Assembly (NCBI GenBank): GCA_028825475.1
Contig: JAPKAB010000018.1
Location: 1-55,474, forward strand
DNA length: 55,474 nt
DNA from: Ascidiaceihabitans sp.
GTDB taxonomy: Bacteria > Pseudomonadota > Alphaproteobacteria > Rhodobacterales > Rhodobacteraceae
Direction: 5' to 3'
The notes under the pieces are model-generated. The model searched no databases, was not told where the DNA came from, and saw nothing but the letters and a program-made list of their open reading frames with translations. Position numbers and translations under genes: made by a program. Of this stretch, positions 53,984 to 55,474 are shown one piece after another (position 1 is the stretch's first letter; each line of letters starts with the position of its first letter).

Positions 53984-55474
53984 ATGAGCACACGTCTTGC
54001 CACAGGCGGCCGCCTGCTGAACAAATCCAAAGCGCTTAGCTTTAGCTTCAATGGCACAACCCTTAAGGGGTTTGAGGGCGACACGCTTGCCTCTGCCTTG
54101 CTTGCCAACGATCAGGTCCTGATGGGCCGTTCGTTCAAATACCACCGCCCGCGCGGCGTTGTGGCATCTGGTTCTGAAGAACCAAACGGACTGGTTCAAA
54201 TGGGCGAGGGCGGCAAGTTTGAGCCAAACCAACGCGTCACCACGACTGAGTTGTTTGAGGGCCTCAAAGCCAAAAGCCAAAACCACTGGCCGAGCCTTGA
54301 ATATGACGTGGGCGCGCTAAACGCGAAACTTAGCCGCTTTATGCCTGCTGGTTTCTATTACAAAATGTTCATCCACCCGCGGTCTTTCTGGAAACACGTC
54401 TACGAGCCAATCATCCGCCACGCGGCTGGCCTTGGCGCTGCACCCAAAGCGACTGACCGCGACGCGGATACATACGAACACTTCTATGCGTTCTGTGACG
54501 TCTTGGTCATTGGTGGCGGGATCGCTGGTCTTCAAGCGGCTAAAGCGGCGGCTGCCTCTGGTGCCAAGGTCATCGTGGCCGAGCAAACCGCCCATCTGGG
54601 CGGTCGCGCGGTTGTGGATGGTGGCACGATTGACGGTAAGTCTGCCGAGGACTTCGTCACCGCGATCACTGCTGAACTTGAGGCTATGGACAACGTCACC
54701 ATCCGCACCCGTATGATGGGCGCGGGTGTTTACGATCACGGTTATGTCTTGGGCTATGAACGCCTGACGGATCATGCCCCAGAAATGGCTGGCCCACGCC
54801 ACCGCCTGTGGCGCATTCGTGCGGCGCAAACCATCACAGCCACTGGCGCGATTGAACGCCCGCTTAGCTTTGCGGGCAACGATATTCCGGGCGTTATGCT
54901 TGCCTCTGCGATCCGCGACTATGTGGTGAACTACGGTGTGTCCTCTGGCGATCGCACGGTTGTGGTCACCAACAACGACGATGCCTATCGCACCGCGATT
55001 GCGTTGAAACACGCAGGCCTTGATGTACCAGCGATCATCGATGCCCGTCCCGCAGGGGATGACAGCGATCTGATGGCGCAAGCCAAGGCTCTGGGCATTC
55101 GCGTTATGATGGGTCACGGCATTGCGACCGTCCAAGGTGGCAAGCGCGTCACTGGCGTTGAAATCTGCGCCCAAGCTGGCGAAGGCGCGGTACTGGAAGA
55201 GATCGCATGCGACGCGGTTGCCATGTCTGGCGGCTGGTCTCCTGTGGTCCACCTATGGTCCCATTGCGGTGGCAAACTGACGTGGGATGAATCCCAAGCC
55301 AGCTTCCGTCCCGATCCAAACCGCCCACCACTGGGCGACAAGGGCCAAGGCTTTGTAAGCGTTGCGGGTGCCGCCAACGGCGAAACCACCCTGACCGCGA
55401 TTTTGGCGGATGCCACAGCCTGCGGTAAAGCAGCGGCAAAGGCGGCGGGCTTTAAGGCCAAAGCGACCAAGGCC
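53984..55474 (+). CDS. soxA: Sarcosine oxidase alpha subunit, 5' part
   Basis: The large NAD- and folate-binding subunit. 497 codons are visible and the frame is open to the right edge, so about half the gene is present. The N-terminal domain (residues about 18-100: FSFNGTTLKGFEGDTLASALLAN, then KYHRPRGVVASGSEEPN) matches the SoxA ferredoxin-like fold without cysteines. The nucleotide motif VIGGGIAGLQAAKAA starts near residue 176. The ATG follows soxD by 70 bases. The full-length gene would end with the glycine-cleavage T-like folate domain, not seen here. Confidence 0.95.
   Translation, partial: MSTRLATGGRLLNKSKALSFSFNGTTLKGFEGDTLASALLANDQVLMGRSFKYHRPRGVVASGSEEPNGLVQMGEGGKFEPNQRVTTTELFEGLKAKSQNHWPSLEYDVGALNAKLSRFMPAGFYYKMFIHPRSFWKHVYEPIIRHAAGLGAAPKATDRDADTYEHFYAFCDVLVIGGGIAGLQAAKAAAASGAKVIVAEQTAHLGGRAVVDGGTIDGKSAEDFVTAITAELEAMDNVTIRTRMMGAGVYDHGYVLGYERLTDHAPEMAGPRHRLWRIRAAQTITATGAIERPLSFAGNDIPGVMLASAIRDYVVNYGVSSGDRTVVVTNNDDAYRTAIALKHAGLDVPAIIDARPAGDDSDLMAQAKALGIRVMMGHGIATVQGGKRVTGVEICAQAGEGAVLEEIACDAVAMSGGWSPVVHLWSHCGGKLTWDESQASFRPDPNRPPLGDKGQGFVSVAGAANGETTLTAILADATACGKAAAKAAGFKAKATKA

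Noticed and set aside
54317..55252. 311-codon minus-strand reading frame over soxA
   Set aside because: It is antisense to a clear soxA coding frame and its protein has no recognisable family features.

Overview
The window reads as chromosome of a marine Roseobacter-group alphaproteobacterium (family Rhodobacteraceae). This rests on gene content: heterotetrameric sarcosine oxidase, CarD, the 7Fe ferredoxin FdxA after an SUV3-type helicase and an S4 protein, cobS/cobT, CcmI, and TRAP and SitABCD-type transporters. The genus cannot be fixed from sequence alone. Coding is dense, and several convergent pairs abut or share stop-codon bases. I saw no rRNA, tRNA, CRISPR array, IS element or prophage.

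Layout. 1-9.5 kb: the 3' end of a DUF2339 membrane protein, ileS, an orphan Rieske oxygenase of the vanillate demethylase type, a membrane-anchored M19 dipeptidase, a small DksA/TraR zinc-finger protein, oligoendopeptidase F, an alpha/beta hydrolase and an SCP2 protein. 9.5-16.4 kb: a TPR protein, helicase, S4 protein, fdxA, carD, then divergent cobS and cobT. 16.4-21.6 kb: a very large GspL/PilM-to-PilP-like membrane protein, O-acetylhomoserine sulfhydrylase and a glycosyltransferase-like protein.

21.7-31.3 kb (minus strand): a tightly coupled seven-gene catabolic operon behind a LysR regulator. It encodes hydantoinase/oxoprolinase A and B, a DAO-type flavoprotein, an HpcH/HpaI aldolase, a class I aminotransferase, a uronate-dehydrogenase-like enzyme and an SDR protein whose catalytic Tyr and Lys appear replaced. 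31.4-34.9 kb (plus strand): a four-gene manganese/zinc ABC importer behind a palindrome resembling a Mur operator.

34.9-39 kb (minus strand): a rhodanese, then a coupled four-gene operon of an Fe(II)/2-oxoglutarate hydroxylase, a threonine-aldolase-type enzyme, an MmgE/PrpD protein and a nu-class GST. A 20-bp palindrome lies just upstream. I read the first two enzymes as a possible hydroxylate-then-cleave amino-acid pathway. 39-42 kb: adk and acs.

42-43.5 kb: an AT-rich island of small secreted Cys-containing proteins, with one intact gene and one paralogue broken by a single in-frame amber codon. 43.8-47.8 kb: a TRAP transporter and an EamA permease. 48-51.8 kb: dusA, a TauE/SafE permease, a DUF1289 protein, ruvX and ccmI. 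52-55.5 kb: sarcosine oxidase soxB, soxD and soxA. soxA runs off the right edge, and soxB and soxD are separated by a small opposite-strand membrane-protein gene.
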